From the NCBI GenBank assembly GCA_033439265.1, contig JAVTVX010000016.1, positions 15,484,701-15,548,700 on the forward strand: a stretch of 64,000 nucleotides of DNA, given 5' to 3'. The notes under the pieces are model-generated. The model had not been told where the DNA came from, did not search any database, and saw only the letters and a program-made list of their open reading frames with translations. Shown one piece after another: positions 11,990 to 24,402 of this stretch (positions are counted from its first letter, which is position 1; every line of letters starts with the position of its first letter). The DNA comes from Dillenia suffruticosa. Taxonomy: Eukaryota; Streptophyta; Magnoliopsida; Dilleniales; Dilleniaceae. The position numbers and the translations under genes are program-made.

Positions 11990-13120
11990 CGCCAAATTCG
12001 TCGCAAAATTTGAAAAAAAAAATTATTTATATATATTTATTAAATAATTAATTAATTTTGCGACGAATTTAGAAATTCGTCGCTAATTTTGCGACAAATT
12101 TCGGAATTCGTCACAAAATTTGAAAAAAAAATAAAAAAAAATAAAATATTAATATATATTTATTAAATAATTAATTAATTTTGCGACGAATTCTAAATTC
12201 GTCGCTAATTTTGCAACGAATTTTCGAATTCGTCGCAAAATTTGAAAAAAAAAATAAAATATTAATATATATTAATTAAATAATTAATTAATTTTGCGAC
12301 GAATTTTAAATTCGTCGCTAATTTTGCAACGAATTTTCTAATTCGTCGCAAAATTTGAAAAAAAAAATTATTTATATATATTTATTAAATAATTAATTAA
12401 TTTTGCGACGAATTTATAAATTCGTCGCTAATTTTGCGACAAATTTCGGAATTCGTCGCAAATTTTGAAAAAAAAATAAAAAAAAAATAAAAAATTAATA
12501 TATATTTATTAAATAATTAATTAATTTTGCGACGAATTCTAAATTCGTCGCTAATTTTGCAACGAATTTTCGAATTCGTTGCAAAATTTGAAAAAAAAAA
12601 TAAAAAAAAATAAAATATTAATATATATTAATTAAATTATTAATTAATTTTGCGACGAATTTTAAATTCGTCGCTAATTTTGCAACGAATTTTCTAATTC
12701 GTCGCAAAATTTGAAAAAAAAAATTATTTATATATATTTATTAAATAATTAATTAATTTTGTGACGAATTTAGAAATTCGTCGCTAATTTTGCGACAAAT
12801 TTCCGAATTCGTCGCAAAATTTGAAAAAAAAATAAAAAAAAATAAAATATTAATATATATTAATTAAATAATTAATTAATTTTGCGACGAATTCTAAATT
12901 CGTCGCTAAGTTTGCAACGAATTTTCGAATTCGTCGCAAAATTTGAAAAAAAATAAATTTATTTATATATATTTATTAAATAATTAATTAATTTTGCGAC
13001 GAATTCTAAATTCGTCGCTAATTTTGCAACGAATTCTAAATTCGTCGCAAATTTTGCAACGAATTTTCAAATTCGTCGCAAAATTTGAAAAAAAATAAAA
13101 AAAATAAAATATTAATATAT
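11990..13120. repeat. Tandem repeat array inside CACTA-3
   Basis: About nine copies of a degenerate unit containing AATTAATTTTGCGACGAATT, AATTCGTCGCTAATTTTGC, AATTCGTCGCAAAATTTG and an A-rich plus TATTAATATATA spacer. Successive starts of AATTAATTTTGCGACG are about 105-130 bp apart. Three more units occur at 13670-13990, after the cassette. Each unit is itself an inverted repeat (GCGACGAATT...AATTCGTCGC), so the array could form many hairpins. Confidence 0.8.
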
Positions 13121-13364
13121 ATTTTTTATTTTTTATTTTAATATAATTATCACATTTATTATTTTTAATTAATATCTTATATTTTATTTTTATTTTATCT
13201 TTTTTAAAAATAGTATTATTATTTTTTTTTATCTTTTATTATTTTATTTTAAACTAATATTTTATTATTTTATAATAAATTGTTATTTTATATTGTTTTA
13301 TTATTATTAGAAATTTGTGAAGAAAGATAATAAGTAAAAAAAAAAAAAACTTATAACAAATACT

Positions 13365-13570
13365 AACATTTAGCTTGATGGTTACAGGGTCTTAAACGTT
13401 TACAGAAGTGCAAGGGTTCGAACCATGGTGGGAGCAAAATGTAGACATTTTCAAGAATTAAGTGAGGGAGGGCTTGTGGGCGCCGGCTCGGGCGAACATG
13501 CGGGCGGATACTGGCTCGGACTGGCTCGGGTGGGCGGGCGGGCGGGTGGGGTTCAGGCGGGAGCGCATTT
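13365..13570 (+). repeat. tRNA-like plus GC-rich cassette, copy 3 (plus)
   Basis: The plus strand has a GATGGTTACAGGG-like A region, then GGGTTCGAACC at 13414-13424 (B box), CATTTTCAAGAATTAAGTGAGG and a GC-rich block with GGCTCGGGCG and GGGCGGGCGGGCGGG. The word order matches the minus-strand reading of copy 1 in CACTA-1, showing one shared cassette in two different elements. The 60-codon frame at 13462 is a composition artefact. Confidence 0.72.
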
Positions 13571-14617
13571 TTTTTTTCATTGCTAATTTAGCGACGGATT
13601 TAGCGACGAATTTATATCCGTCGCTAAATTTGAAAAATAATTAAATAAAATAAAATATTAATATATATTTATTAAATAATTAATTAATTTTGCGACGAAT
13701 TCTGGAATTCGTCGCTAATTTTGCGACGAATTCCGGAATTCGTCGCAAAATTTGAAAAATAATAAAATAAAATATTAATATATATTTATTAAAAAATTAA
13801 TTAATTTTGCGACGAATTCCGAAAGTCGTCGCAAAATTAGCGACGAATTCCGGAATTCGTTGCTAAATTTGAAAAATAATTAAATAAAATAAAATATTAA
13901 TATATATTAATTAATTAATTAATTAATTTTGTGACGAATTTTGGAATTCGTCGCTAATTTTGCGACGAATTTAGCGACAAAAAATTATTCGTCGCTAAAT
14001 TTAGCGACGAATTTCTAATTTTTCGTCGCTAAATTTTTGCGACGCGTTATTAGCGACGAAAAATTTTTCGTCGCTAATTTCGTCTCTAACGTTCTAGCAA
14101 CGAATTTTTATTAAATTTTTGTCGCTAAATTTGTGGCTAAAAGCTGGTTTTTTTGTAGTGGATTTGGTCTCATTTATTAGGTCATCAAGTAACCATTTTA
14201 CTTTGAGACTATCACATAGGTAAGAACCAAATCTCCAAAAACCCTCGCACACGACCACAGGTGCTATTAGAAATCTCTGCAATAACCATTTGAATCCCTG
14301 TATCAGTTTTATCTTTTCTAGTTCTCTTCCACTCATTTGATCATTTAGTAGTCATCTGGTATGTTCTAAAGTTTACTGCTTTTCAAGTTAATCCCAACTA
14401 TAGTAACCTGATATTATTAGTCTCTTTATCATTGCTCTTGTTAAATCCTCAGTTGTTATACTTATGAGATTCTCTCTGTCACCGTTCTTATTAGAGTTTT
14501 TCTATCACTACACTTATCAGTATTGTTAGTCCTGGTTAACTCCAATGGCCCTTTTGTGGTGTATCATTTCTTTCAAACTCAATTGATTTTTATTATACTG
14601 CATTAAGTTTGAGAGGA

Positions 14618-14820
14618 TGTTAAAAAATTCTATATATCAAAATAAAATTAATAATTAAAGAATATTGTATATTAGAATAAATTAATAATTGATTTGATTT
14701 TAAGAATATTTGACTTTATTTATTTCAATGAGTTTCTATGTAATCCCAACAGATTATAATAGTTTATGGATTAATGAATCATTAGAGTTTCATATTATTT
14801 TAGTACTTCTCGTATTTAAC
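14618..14820 (+). repeat. TRIM-like LTR copy C
   Basis: Begins TGTTAAAAAATTCTATATA after the purine-rich AAGTTTGAGAGGA and ends CTCGTATTTAAC. Homologous to copies A and B; no internal region follows, so this is the terminal LTR. Confidence 0.7.
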
Positions 14821-15889
14821 CATTGAAAACCAGGAATAGTTTGCAAACGAGCAACACAATGTTGACCAATGTAAAAATCAGATTTTTCCCATATATTATC
14901 TTAGGTAGGAAATGGAAAGGGAAAGGGAAACGCTATCCTCTTCTTGAAAAATAATCTAAGTTTTAGATTTCTTTCTAGATCTGGTCAAGGGCTAAAATGG
15001 CTGGACCTTTGTCTACAAATTTGTCACCTTTTTTGAATTAGGGGCAATCACACCCTAGATCCCTTCATTGTTATACTGATTTGATTCAACGAGATCATGT
15101 CATAATCCATCCCTATAGCATTCCTCTCCTTCGACGCACACACATTCCCACAATCATAGATCTCCTGTTTTGGCCTCTCATTATTGATCCTTTTTATTTT
15201 ATTGCTCTATAATTTTCTTATTGATTTTAAATCAAATTTTTATATGTAATATTTTAATCTAAGCTTTTTATAATTAAAAAATACAATAATAAGAGAGAAA
15301 AATGAATTAGGATGTTCTAATTCTAATCTATTTTTTTTTAATAAATCGGAAGAAAAATGGTCAGATTAAACATGACAGTATAGAGTAGAGAAGAGAGGCA
15401 TGGAGATGAATAATTGGGCTGTAATAATTTTTCAACTTTGTCGTTAGATTCTTTTATCCAAAATTTTGGCCGGTTTGTGCTTATAATTCATAGGCAAAGT
15501 GCAAAGAATTTTCTCAACAACTACTGATCTTCCCAAACAACAACTACTAATCCTCCCAAACATAAAAACATCCTTGTTGTAATTTGACCATTGGCTTTCA
15601 TCTCATTAATAGCATCCATCAACCAAAAAAATATATACATAAATCAATCAATTTGGATTTTTTTCTCTCAATTCAATCTATCTCTTTAATGTCATCATGA
15701 TTGTTTTATTCACTTTATCAAAGGCTTAGATTTTCTCCAAAATATCCCCAACACTTTTAATCTTCCCAAACATAAAATAGTCGAAGGCTTGATGGATCTA
15801 TGATAGCAACTAAGAAGAGACAGATTTTCCTTTTCATAGAGAGGGGGAGGAAGAAGGGTGAGACAAAGTGGTTAGTATTTTCACAAACA
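14821..15889. other. Intergenic, no gene recognised
   Basis: AT-rich sequence between the TRIM tandem and the dispersed duplication. No convincing open frame, terminal repeat or promoter was seen. Confidence 0.5.
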
Positions 15890-16745
15890 GAAAGAGGAGA
15901 GTGAATGAACTTTTTGAGAGATTAATTTTTGAAAAGATAAAAAGAAAGAGAGAGTGGATAATCTTTTAGACAATAGAGTAGAGTAGTTACTTAGAAATGA
16001 AGAAATAATTCTCTTATAGAAAGAGAGTGATCATGTGAATTTTAAAGAGAAATAATCAACGCATCAACATTTAAGTGAACATCTTGGGAAGAAATAATTT
16101 TTTTTTAATCTAACAACCTAACGAATTATTGAGATGAACCTTAATTCCACACCCTATGAGATGCTCTAGAATCCAAAATTAATTAAAATTTTAGTAAATC
16201 ACTTTCTCACATATTTGGTCTTTTTTGACAGTCAAAATAGATAATTAATTTATATATTACCCTAACGTTAGATTAAAGATCCAACACATTCGTCATTGCA
16301 TGGGAAGAGTGAAAAGAAGCAACTACAAAATGTCAGTGTCTTCCTTTTTCTTTTTCTTATGTATTGTTTTCACTTTAGTCATCTTATTTAAGTTTTAAAA
16401 AGGCTAGAACAACTAAAGAAGAATAGGAAAGTTAGAAAAAGGGGAAAAATCTATAGATCATTCTATCTAGGATTTGGATATTGCCATCCTCAAAGAATTC
16501 TAACCATTAGTAAAGAGAATATTCACTTATTGTAATGACCCACCCAGTAGGCTTAAAATTGCATGTAGATTATGTAAAATCAAACTATAAAAATTCCTTT
16601 TATTTTAAATAGAATATGTCCACTAAAAGGAGCATTACATGAAAAGCCGAACAAAAAGATCATCATATAAACAAATACAAACTTATTAGCATAATTTTAG
16701 ACCTATGCAGTCCAATTTTTGAGGAAGAAAGAATTTATTTCATCT
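15890..16745 (+). repeat. Dispersed duplication, copy 1 (partner at 51790-53116)
   Basis: Shares long, clearly homologous stretches in the same order with 51790-53116. Examples are GTGATCATGTGAATTTTAAA, then TCATTGCATGGGAAGAGT, then CCAGTAGGCTTAAAATT-like and AATATGTCCAC.AAAAGGAG words. This copy lacks the 463-bp MITE found in the partner. From 16530 the text TGTAATGACCCACCCAGT looks like an LTR start, so part of the duplicated unit may be a retroelement fragment; that is inference. Confidence 0.75.
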
Positions 16746-17513
16746 CATAATGATTGCATAATAGAAGCTCTTTCATGATTTGGACAGGGCCATAGCACCT
16801 GACTTAGGTCATTCCTCACTGCCCAAACTAACATGCTGGCTGCTAACCCTCTTGATGACCTAGGAGGGAATGAGAAGATAAGTCAAATAGACTTAGTCAA
16901 AATTAAGACAATAATAAACGTTACTCATACTTTAGGATTTCAGACTTGGTTTCAAATATTAGATGCAACAAAAAATACAGAATATCACAGATATGACAAT
17001 GATAAGATCTCATATCAAAATTTGGAATTTTAGTACTTGCAAACTTATGCTCTGATTCCTCATGCTGAAGGCATTTACTAAAGTCTTGTGTTGAATTAAC
17101 TCGCATACACTATCTAATATGCATCAAAAGAAACCTCATTTCATCTTCAATTTCACGTTTACCGGCCGAAATTCACATTACCGTGATACTTCTGCCACTG
17201 TTGCTACCGATGAGGTTTCAAACTTTCATATTAGAGCTTGCTTATAAAAAATTTTTATCCCCTGGTTTGATTATAACTTTAAAAAGTGTTTTCGAGCTAC
17301 AAGCTGCCTCAATCTCAGGTTTTTTTCTTGGTTTCCATTCTTCCACCATGTTTTTCGGGGTCATCAATAGCAAAAGTGTCTGGTGATTTAAAAACACTCT
17401 CATGCCCTTTTCAACGTTGTTCCAAGTTCAAGTAGCTCGCTATCATCAGAAAGTCCTTAATCAATTAACCTTTTTCAAAACCCTAGCACAGTAACACATT
17501 TTGAAAGTTATTA

Positions 17514-17544
17514 TCCCATTTTGAGATTATTTCTCAAAATGGGA
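17514..17544. other. Perfect 13-bp inverted repeat (hairpin)
   Basis: Arms TCCCATTTTGAGA (17514-17526) and TCTCAAAATGGGA (17532-17544) with loop TTATT; one more A-T pair extends it outward. No T-run or gene follows directly, so a role as terminator or small-RNA precursor is not supported. Confidence 0.6.
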
Positions 17545-18308
17545 TCACTTTTTGAAATTATTTCATGAAAACTATCATTCTTTTTAAAATATTTTAATAA
17601 TTCTTGTTTTGGAAAAAATGTTTTAACAACGTTCGTACAAAATTTACACCTTGTCTAAACACTTCTGAGCTTCCAATTCGAAGATTTTGTGGGCTACAAA
17701 TTTCATGCGATGGGTGGGTCTATGAATAAGTAACATTTTTTTTTCAAAAGCTTTAAGTTTTAATTGAATTGTTTTGATTTATATCTTTTATATGATGGTA
17801 TACTTTTTTATTTATCCGAGCAATTGCAATTTTTAATCGTATGGGTGGAAGTGCATTTTGTTTTCTCTAATCACTAAACCTTGGTTGGAAGATGTGCATT
17901 TTCAAGATTCGTCATAGTTCGGCTAATGGTTAACCAAATTGCCTCTCCTCTTCTTACCCATTCTTTTTGTATAATTTTATTTGTTTATGTTATCTCGGGT
18001 TGCCTAAACCACTTCTCAAATTTTCTCTTGCTATCAAATTCAACGTCATACTCACGAGTATGCCAGCCCATATTGATATGCTAGAGTTCATGTTTTGCCT
18101 AGGAAAATCCCCAGCCAGCTAACATATGTCCGCTAACTAAATCTACTAATCAAATAAGTATTGCTTACCCATGTTTACAAGTTCTCATGCCTACCACTTG
18201 GGGTCATCCAAGAACATGTTTACAAGTTCTCATGCATTTCACTAAGGGTCATGCAAGCACATGCTTACAGGTAAAATGTTCACAAGTTTTAGTTTGTGAA
18301 AATGGAAG

Positions 18309-18335
18309 GGAGAGAGAGAGAGAGAGAGAGAGAGG
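18309..18335. repeat. (GA)n microsatellite
   Basis: Uninterrupted GA dinucleotide run of about 12-13 units; a shorter run lies at 18564-18581. Confidence 0.9.
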
Positions 18336-19274
18336 TTCACAATTTCAGTCAAAAGGAAACGAGCAAGAGTACGAGTGAGTTTCACTCTAGAAAGAGAGAG
18401 GTGAGGTGAGGTGGAAGGTAGGGTCAACATATATTTATGTAGCACATCACAGTAGAGAATTTGAACCAATTTTTCGGGAGGTATTCTAAAAAGAATATTG
18501 ACAAACTTGTAATAGGAAATGAATTCTAAATAAAGAATATGATTGCTTGGTTCCAAGAAGATGAGAGAGAGAGAGAGAGATTTTAAAATTTTGTGAATAC
18601 AAAATAAGTTAAAAATTTTGTTGTTTATTGTACAAGGGAGGGCATTATGGTCAAGTTCCCCTTGATACCAGAAAGCGTGAGAGGAAGTATGCCTGCAATT
18701 TGGAAATCTGGAGTTAATAGAATGAAAACGATAGAGGACTTGATAGAGAAAGTATGTCGATAGAGGGACATGACCGCTGTTAATCCTCCACCACCACCGC
18801 CACAACCCCCTGCGAGGACTCAAACTCTCTTTAATTTGGAATCCCGGTCCACACGGTTGATGGATACATAACTGACCCACCACATCAGCTTGCGCAAGGC
18901 CCCTTCCCACATGGAGTAAAGTATCTTTGGAATGGATTATGGAAGCATATGAAAAGAAAACTTGACTCAAACTTTTAAGGTTACCTAATAGAGGGTTCTA
19001 TACAAAAATCGGCCAAACATGAGTAGTCTTGTCAAAGTTCAAGAGGACCAAAAATGTATACCACAAATTGAGTTTGATAACTTGGTTGAGTTGTTTTGAC
19101 AAAATATCTGTATCATTTTCATTCACAAAACCCTTACAATGGGCAAAACAAAGTCTAGCTGTTTGCTTTTGACTTGAGAAGTCGATCCTTGTCTCCATGA
19201 GGATCAATATTTAAAATCATCACCAATGAATAGCATGACGGTAGAGCCAATTAGCTTTCTTGATACACTGAGAG

Positions 19275-22200
19275 ATGAGCTGCTTTAATGTGCTCAGCTT
19301 AGCTAATAAGATGCAAACATTTTTACTCTTGTTATGCTTCCTCAACACCTCAATAATTCTCCACAAAACTAAGACAAATCCATTAGCCGTTGCCATGCAG
19401 CACACAAACAACAGTGATCGCGATGCATTGCTGGCCTTTAAAAAGAGCATTGTTTATGATCCTGCATGGGTGATGAGCTCTTGGAATGATTCTATGCCCT
19501 TCTGCAAGTGGGAAGGTGTGACATGCGCTCGCCGACATGTAAGGGTCACTGTTTTGAGTTTGACTTCGAGTGGTTTGGGTGGTTTGTTGCCTCCTCATGT
19601 AGGGAACTTAAGCTTCCTCCGGATACTCTCCCTAAGCAACAATAGTTTCCACGGCCAAATCTCTCCTGAACTTGGTCATTTGCGTAGGCTGAACAATTTG
19701 GTTCTAAGTGACAATTTCTTTGAAGGGAATATCCCTGGTACATTAGCTCTTTGCACCAACCTAATAGAGCTACTAATGTCCGATAACAAGTTAATAGGTG
19801 AAATTCCAAAGCAGCTTGGCCAGTTGCGAAAACTCACTCACCTCGATTTCTCTGCAAACAATTTAACAGGAGGCATAAGTCCCTTTGTTGGAAACCTCAC
19901 ATCACTCGAATACTTGTATCTGTCAGAAAACAAGTTGGGAGGAACAATTCCAGAGGCTTTGGGTCGTCTACGAAATTTGAAAGTTCTTGGACTCGAATCC
20001 AATGAACTTCATGGTATGATCCCTACATCCATATATAACTTATCTTCTATTACCGAATTTTACATTTTCGAAAATCATTTTCATGGCATGCTTCCTTCCA
20101 ACATTGGCCTCACACTTCCTAATCTTGAAACGTTTAATATCTGGAGGAACCACTTCAGTGGTCCTCTTCCGATCACATTATCCAATGCAACTCATCTTGA
20201 GGAGTTAGAATTGGGACGTTGCAATTTTACCGGAGAAATTTTGATTGATTTTGGAGGACTACGAAATTTGAGAGCAGTTGCTATTGCCTTTAATGGTTTA
20301 GGAGGAGAGCCCGGAAGCATGAACTTCATCAAATCTCTTTCAAATTGTACTAAGTTGGAAGCGTTAGAGCTACAAGCCAACCAACTAGCTGGGATATTGC
20401 CAAAAGAAATTGGTAATCTCTCCTCCACGTTGACTTATTTAAACCTTGGAGCAAATGAAATATCTGGATTAATCCCTCCAGAGATAGGAAACCTTGTTAA
20501 ACTTGGTGTGTTGTCTCTGCAAATTAATCATATGGTTGGGCCAATACCCAAAGAGATTGGTAAGCTTAAGAGTTTACAAGTTTTGGCTCTCGACTCCAAC
20601 AAACTTTCTGGGAAGATTCCAGCTTCTATAGGAAACTTGTCATTACTTTATAAACTCTTTTTAGCCGACAACACAGTACAAGGAAACATACCACCTGAGT
20701 TGGGTAACTGTGGAGATTTGATCCTAATAGATCTTTCCTTGAATAACCTTAGTGGGTCCATACCAAAACATATATTTAGTATTTCGGCACTATCAATTGC
20801 TTTAGATTTGTCTGGAAACCAACTTGTTGGCACCCTACCCTTTGAGATTGGTAATCTGGTTCAATTGGCTGTGTTGGATTTATCGAAGAATCATTTATCA
20901 GATGAGCTTCCGAGCAACTTGCATAGTTGCACGAGCCTTGTAGATTTATACTTATCAGAGAACGTATTCAATGGATCTATTCCTCAGCCATTAAGTTCAT
21001 TGAGAGGCCTACAGAACCTTGACCTTTCTCGTAATAATCTATCCGGTCACATTCCAAAATTTCTGGAATCATTTCACCTAACCAGTCTAAATTTATCTTT
21101 CAATAACTTTGAAGGCGAGGTTCCAAAGAAGGGTGTTTTCCTAAACACAAGTGCAGTATCTTTGATAGGAAATTATAGGCTCTGCGGTGGAATAAGCGAA
21201 CTACATCTGCCTAATTGTAACACTACCAATGGCGCAAAGAAAAGAAAGGTACAGCATGGTCACATGGTGCTAATATTGGTTGGAGGTGTAATATTCATTG
21301 CATTTATGGTGTCATCTTTCCTGCTTTGTCTATATAGAAGACGAGCAAAGCTAAAAAAGCAACCATCATCTGGGGTACTTTTAGGCGAAAGTCTTTTGCA
21401 AGTGTCATATAGAAGTCTCCTGAAGGCAACAAATGGCTTCTCCTTGGAGAATATGGTTGGCAGGGGATGTTTTGGCACCGTATACAGAGGAATACTCGGG
21501 GAATCTAGTATTTCTGTTGCAGTCAAAGTCTTCAACCTTCAATACCGTGGAGCTTGCAAGAGTTTCCTAGCTGAGTGTGATGCCGCGAGAAACATTAGGC
21601 ACCGAAATCTTGTAAAGATCATTACTGCTTGCTCAAGCGTTGATCTGCAGGGCAATGATTTCAAGGCTCTGGTTTATGAGTTTGTGACCAATGGAAGTTT
21701 AGAGAATTGGCTGCATCCTTCTCCACAAACAGATGGCAGTCATATTGAGATTTGGCATCTAAACATTCTGCAAAGAGTCAATCTTGCAATTGATATAGCT
21801 TGTGCGATCAGTTATCTTCATCACCAAAGTGAGATTCCAATTGTCCATTGTGATCTAAAGCCGAGCAACATTCTTTTGGCTGATGACATGACTGCACGTG
21901 TTGCGGATTTTGGATTGGCAAGGTTTCTACTTCCAAAAGGAGCTGATGGCCAAAGTAGCTCAATTGCATTAAGGGGGACAATCGGTTATGCTCCTCCAGG
22001 TAAGTGTACTTTCAATCCTTAAGTTTGGCTTTTTAAAGTTTGCTTTCTTTTGACTCATTCTGAGAAATTAAAGGGTTATCTACATGCTGTAAATAGCACT
22101 ATATAATTAGTCTCATTAGTCTCATGCACCGCAACATGTTCAAATACACCAAAATCATTGCTCTTCTATCACTTATTTTGATTTGGAGAAGTACTTTTTT

Positions 22201-22609
22201 TTTTCTTTAGATATAATATATTTCTAGTAATATGTGAAATGATCCAACAGAGTATGGTCTAGGAGGTGAGATCACAACAGCAGGGGACATTTACAGCTAT
22301 GGGATCTTACTGTTGGAGATGATCACAGCCAAACGACCCACTGACACCATGTTTTCTGATGGACTAAATCTTCACAAATTCGCTATGATGGCATTGCCAA
22401 ACCGGATCATAGATGTTGTGGATCCTATCCTTGTACATAGCACTAGCAATAGCGGCAAAATGGAGTGCATGGTCTCCTTAATCAAGATTGGAATTGGTTG
22501 CTCTATGGAGTCCCCTCAAGAAAGAATGACCATCAGCAATGTTCTGAAAGAGTTGCATTTTGTCCGCAACTTGCTTCTTCGAGATGCAAGGTTCACACAT
22601 CTACAATGA
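19275..22609 (+). CDS. LRR receptor-like Ser/Thr kinase, subfamily XII type (non-RD)
   Basis: Two exons, 19275-21999 and 22251-22609, joined by a GT-AG intron (CCAG|GTAAGT ... CAACAG|AG) that restores the GYAPPEYG activation-segment motif; about 1,027 residues. Order: signal peptide best read from the second Met (19311, MQTFLLLLCFL); LRR N-cap with paired cysteines (CKWEGVTC, near 73-80); about twenty LRRs of the LxxLxLSxNxLxGxIP type; transmembrane helix near 663-687; kinase from about 725 with glycine loop GRGCFGTVY, catalytic lysine in VAVKVF (about 751), HCDLKPSN (Asp about 860) and DFG (about 878). Cys replaces Arg before the catalytic Asp, making it a non-RD kinase. That, with a single intron just before APE, is typical of the Xa21/EFR/FLS2 subfamily of plasma-membrane receptors for microbial patterns. 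The ligand cannot be predicted. Downstream of 22609 no polyadenylation signal is certain. Confidence 0.95.
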
Positions 22610-24402
22610 GGTAAAAAAGAATGATAAATTTCTCTTTACTTTTTTCAAATTCAAGTAACCATTTTCAGTTGCTTACAATTTATCGCCTACTTTCGTAATT
22701 AGGTTCTCCCTTTTGGAGGAGTTCATGTGGTTGGGTCACGGCTTCCCTTTCAGAACTTCAGTACGGCTGCAGGTGTTCTTTAGGACGGCTCTAGTTTTTT
22801 CTAGACTGGTCTATTGTGTTTGCTTCATGTCATTGTTTTTCCTTGGCAAAATCAAAGGTCGGCGTCCCCAGTTATCGATGTAAAATTATGTACTGGTTGC
22901 TTTTCCCTGTTTTTTTTAGCATATTTTTCTTTGCTTCTTGCACATGTATTAAATATAAATCACAAATCCTTTTTTTTTACTTTTAACTGTTTTACCAAAG
23001 AACAGCAGGACAAGCCCAACCAGCTATAATATGTTCATTTCGATTCACAATTTCTTTTATATACACATATACGCATAAATATGTAGATGAATGCACCAGT
23101 ATGTGTATTTTTTCCAACAATAATTGTGACTAGGTGTTTACGTAACCTTTTTTTTCCGCATTAAATATTACACGTATACAAAATTATATACAGATATATT
23201 TTTTTAATGGTGACTAGGTGGCCACTCTTCCTTGCCCAGAAATTTACCTAACCTCTATATTTTGATACGTTGACACAAAAATTTATGCAATCAGGTATTA
23301 ATTCAGAATCGGCTATGAGGAGAAGTTTCGATTCAAGTAAAGTTTTAGCTTGTCAGTTGGTGGGAGAAAATAGAGTAAATATAGATTAAGGGGGTGTATG
23401 ATATTACCACTGGGAGGCTCTTGACTGTCTGTTTTTTTTTTGAGGATTGTTTGGTGATTTGCTGATACTTGATAAAATTCCAAGCTATAATTCAAAAATT
23501 ATAAAAAAAAAATCCCAAAGTAACTTTTGACTTTAAAAATCATAGTATACTATCATTCTCTAATATCTATAAACAGTGAATCTAAATTTCAATTGAGTTT
23601 ATAAGATGAAGTTAACTTCAAATAAATTTTTGAATTCAAATCAATTAGGTGCCAGGCATGGATCATAGTGACGGGAAAATGAAGAAACTATGAAGCATGA
23701 ACATAAATAGGGGAAATCATGGAAGATGACATGACATTAAGCTAACAGGGCGGCAAAACGTTGAAAAGGCAAAAAAATGAAAACATATTATATACCATTT
23801 TAAAATTGAGAGTGTCATATCATTTTGTGACATAATGACATGCAACGACGGATTTAGAAATTTTTGTCAACGGGGGCGGCACTCGCAACTATGCACTCGA
23901 AGACCAATACGATACCCAACAAAGTTAATATATCAACAATTATGATAATACAAAATTAAACTATATTTATAAATAAATATACATGGGTAAAATTTTCAAG
24001 ACATTTGGGCATAATAATCTTTTCTCTTTAATTTAGTGGGGGCAACTAAAATAATAGACCTTTCAAAGTTTTTTAAGAACCTATGAGAAAGTAGAGTGGA
24101 TCCAAAATTTGAAAGTGTGCAATGATCTCCCCAACCTAATGCAAGGATCCATAGCAAGACAGATCGCCTACTTGGTCGGGTGACTAACACTGTTATCTCT
24201 TAAAAAAAATTTCAAATTCAAGTATTGTGTATAGTAAAAATAGGCATTCAGAGAATTTAGACTCTTAAGTGTTCAACCGGATTCGAATCATATTTCGTTG
24301 ACTCCAATATAGGTATCGAATACCAGTAATTTTTTTATAAGAAGAAAAAAGATCCACATACATGGGGACATGGCACATAGATGATAATCTTTAATAGTGT
24401 TT
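22610..24402. other. Intergenic, 3' side of the receptor kinase
   Basis: The 3' untranslated region is presumably in the first few hundred bases. Around 23850-24180 a GACGGATTTAGAAATTTTTGTC...GGGGGCGGCAC stretch resembles decayed transposon DNA by style, but no termini were found. Open frames of 60-71 codons look random. Confidence 0.45.

Larger units (their letters stand above)
11827..14160. mobile_element. Non-autonomous CACTA transposon 3 (2,334 bp, TSD GAT)
   Basis: Starts CACTACAAAAAAACACG and ends GGTTTTTTTGTAGTG, with the 3-bp duplication GAT at 11824-11826 and 14161-14163. It lies in the second internal region of the tandem TRIM-like element, so it is younger than the TRIM tandem. 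There is no transposase gene. Most of the element is a tandem array of units of roughly 105-130 bp carrying GCGACGAATT/AATTCGTCGC motifs, plus a tRNA-like/GC cassette at 13365-13570. Termini and motifs place it in the same family as CACTA-1. Confidence 0.95.
10824..14820 (+). mobile_element. Tandem TRIM-like retrotransposon (LTR-int-LTR-int-LTR)
   Basis: Three direct copies of a repeat of about 203-218 bp (10824-11040, 11539-11756, 14618-14820) alternate with two homologous internal segments of about 500 bp, once the CACTA-3 insert is set aside. After copy 1 comes TGATATCGAGCTC and after copy 2 TGGTATTAGAGTTC, both resembling an initiator-Met tRNA primer-binding site. Before copies 2 and 3 the sequence is GAGTTTGAGAAC or AAGTTTGAGAGG, a purine-rich tract. 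Short LTRs, PBS, PPT, a tiny internal region and no coding capacity fit a terminal-repeat retrotransposon in miniature, here as the tandem form expected from LTR-LTR recombination. Confidence 0.75.
16746..19270. other. Intergenic region upstream of the receptor kinase
   Basis: No gene recognised. It holds a perfect 13-bp hairpin (17514-17544) and GA microsatellites (18309-18335 and 18564-18581). A 242-codon minus-strand frame at 18242-18970 is low complexity where it crosses the GA/CT repeats and shows no domain. The last few hundred bases should contain the receptor-kinase promoter, but no unambiguous TATA box could be assigned. Confidence 0.5.

Noticed and set aside
17183-17386. Possible B3-domain-like fragment on the minus strand (KTLFKVIIKPG)
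   Set aside because: Only one short motif resembles the family, with stops on both sides; too weak to annotate.
18242-18970. 242-codon minus-strand frame upstream of the receptor kinase
   Set aside because: It runs through (GA)n microsatellites giving poly-Ser/Leu, has no recognisable domain, and no promoter or splice structure supports it.
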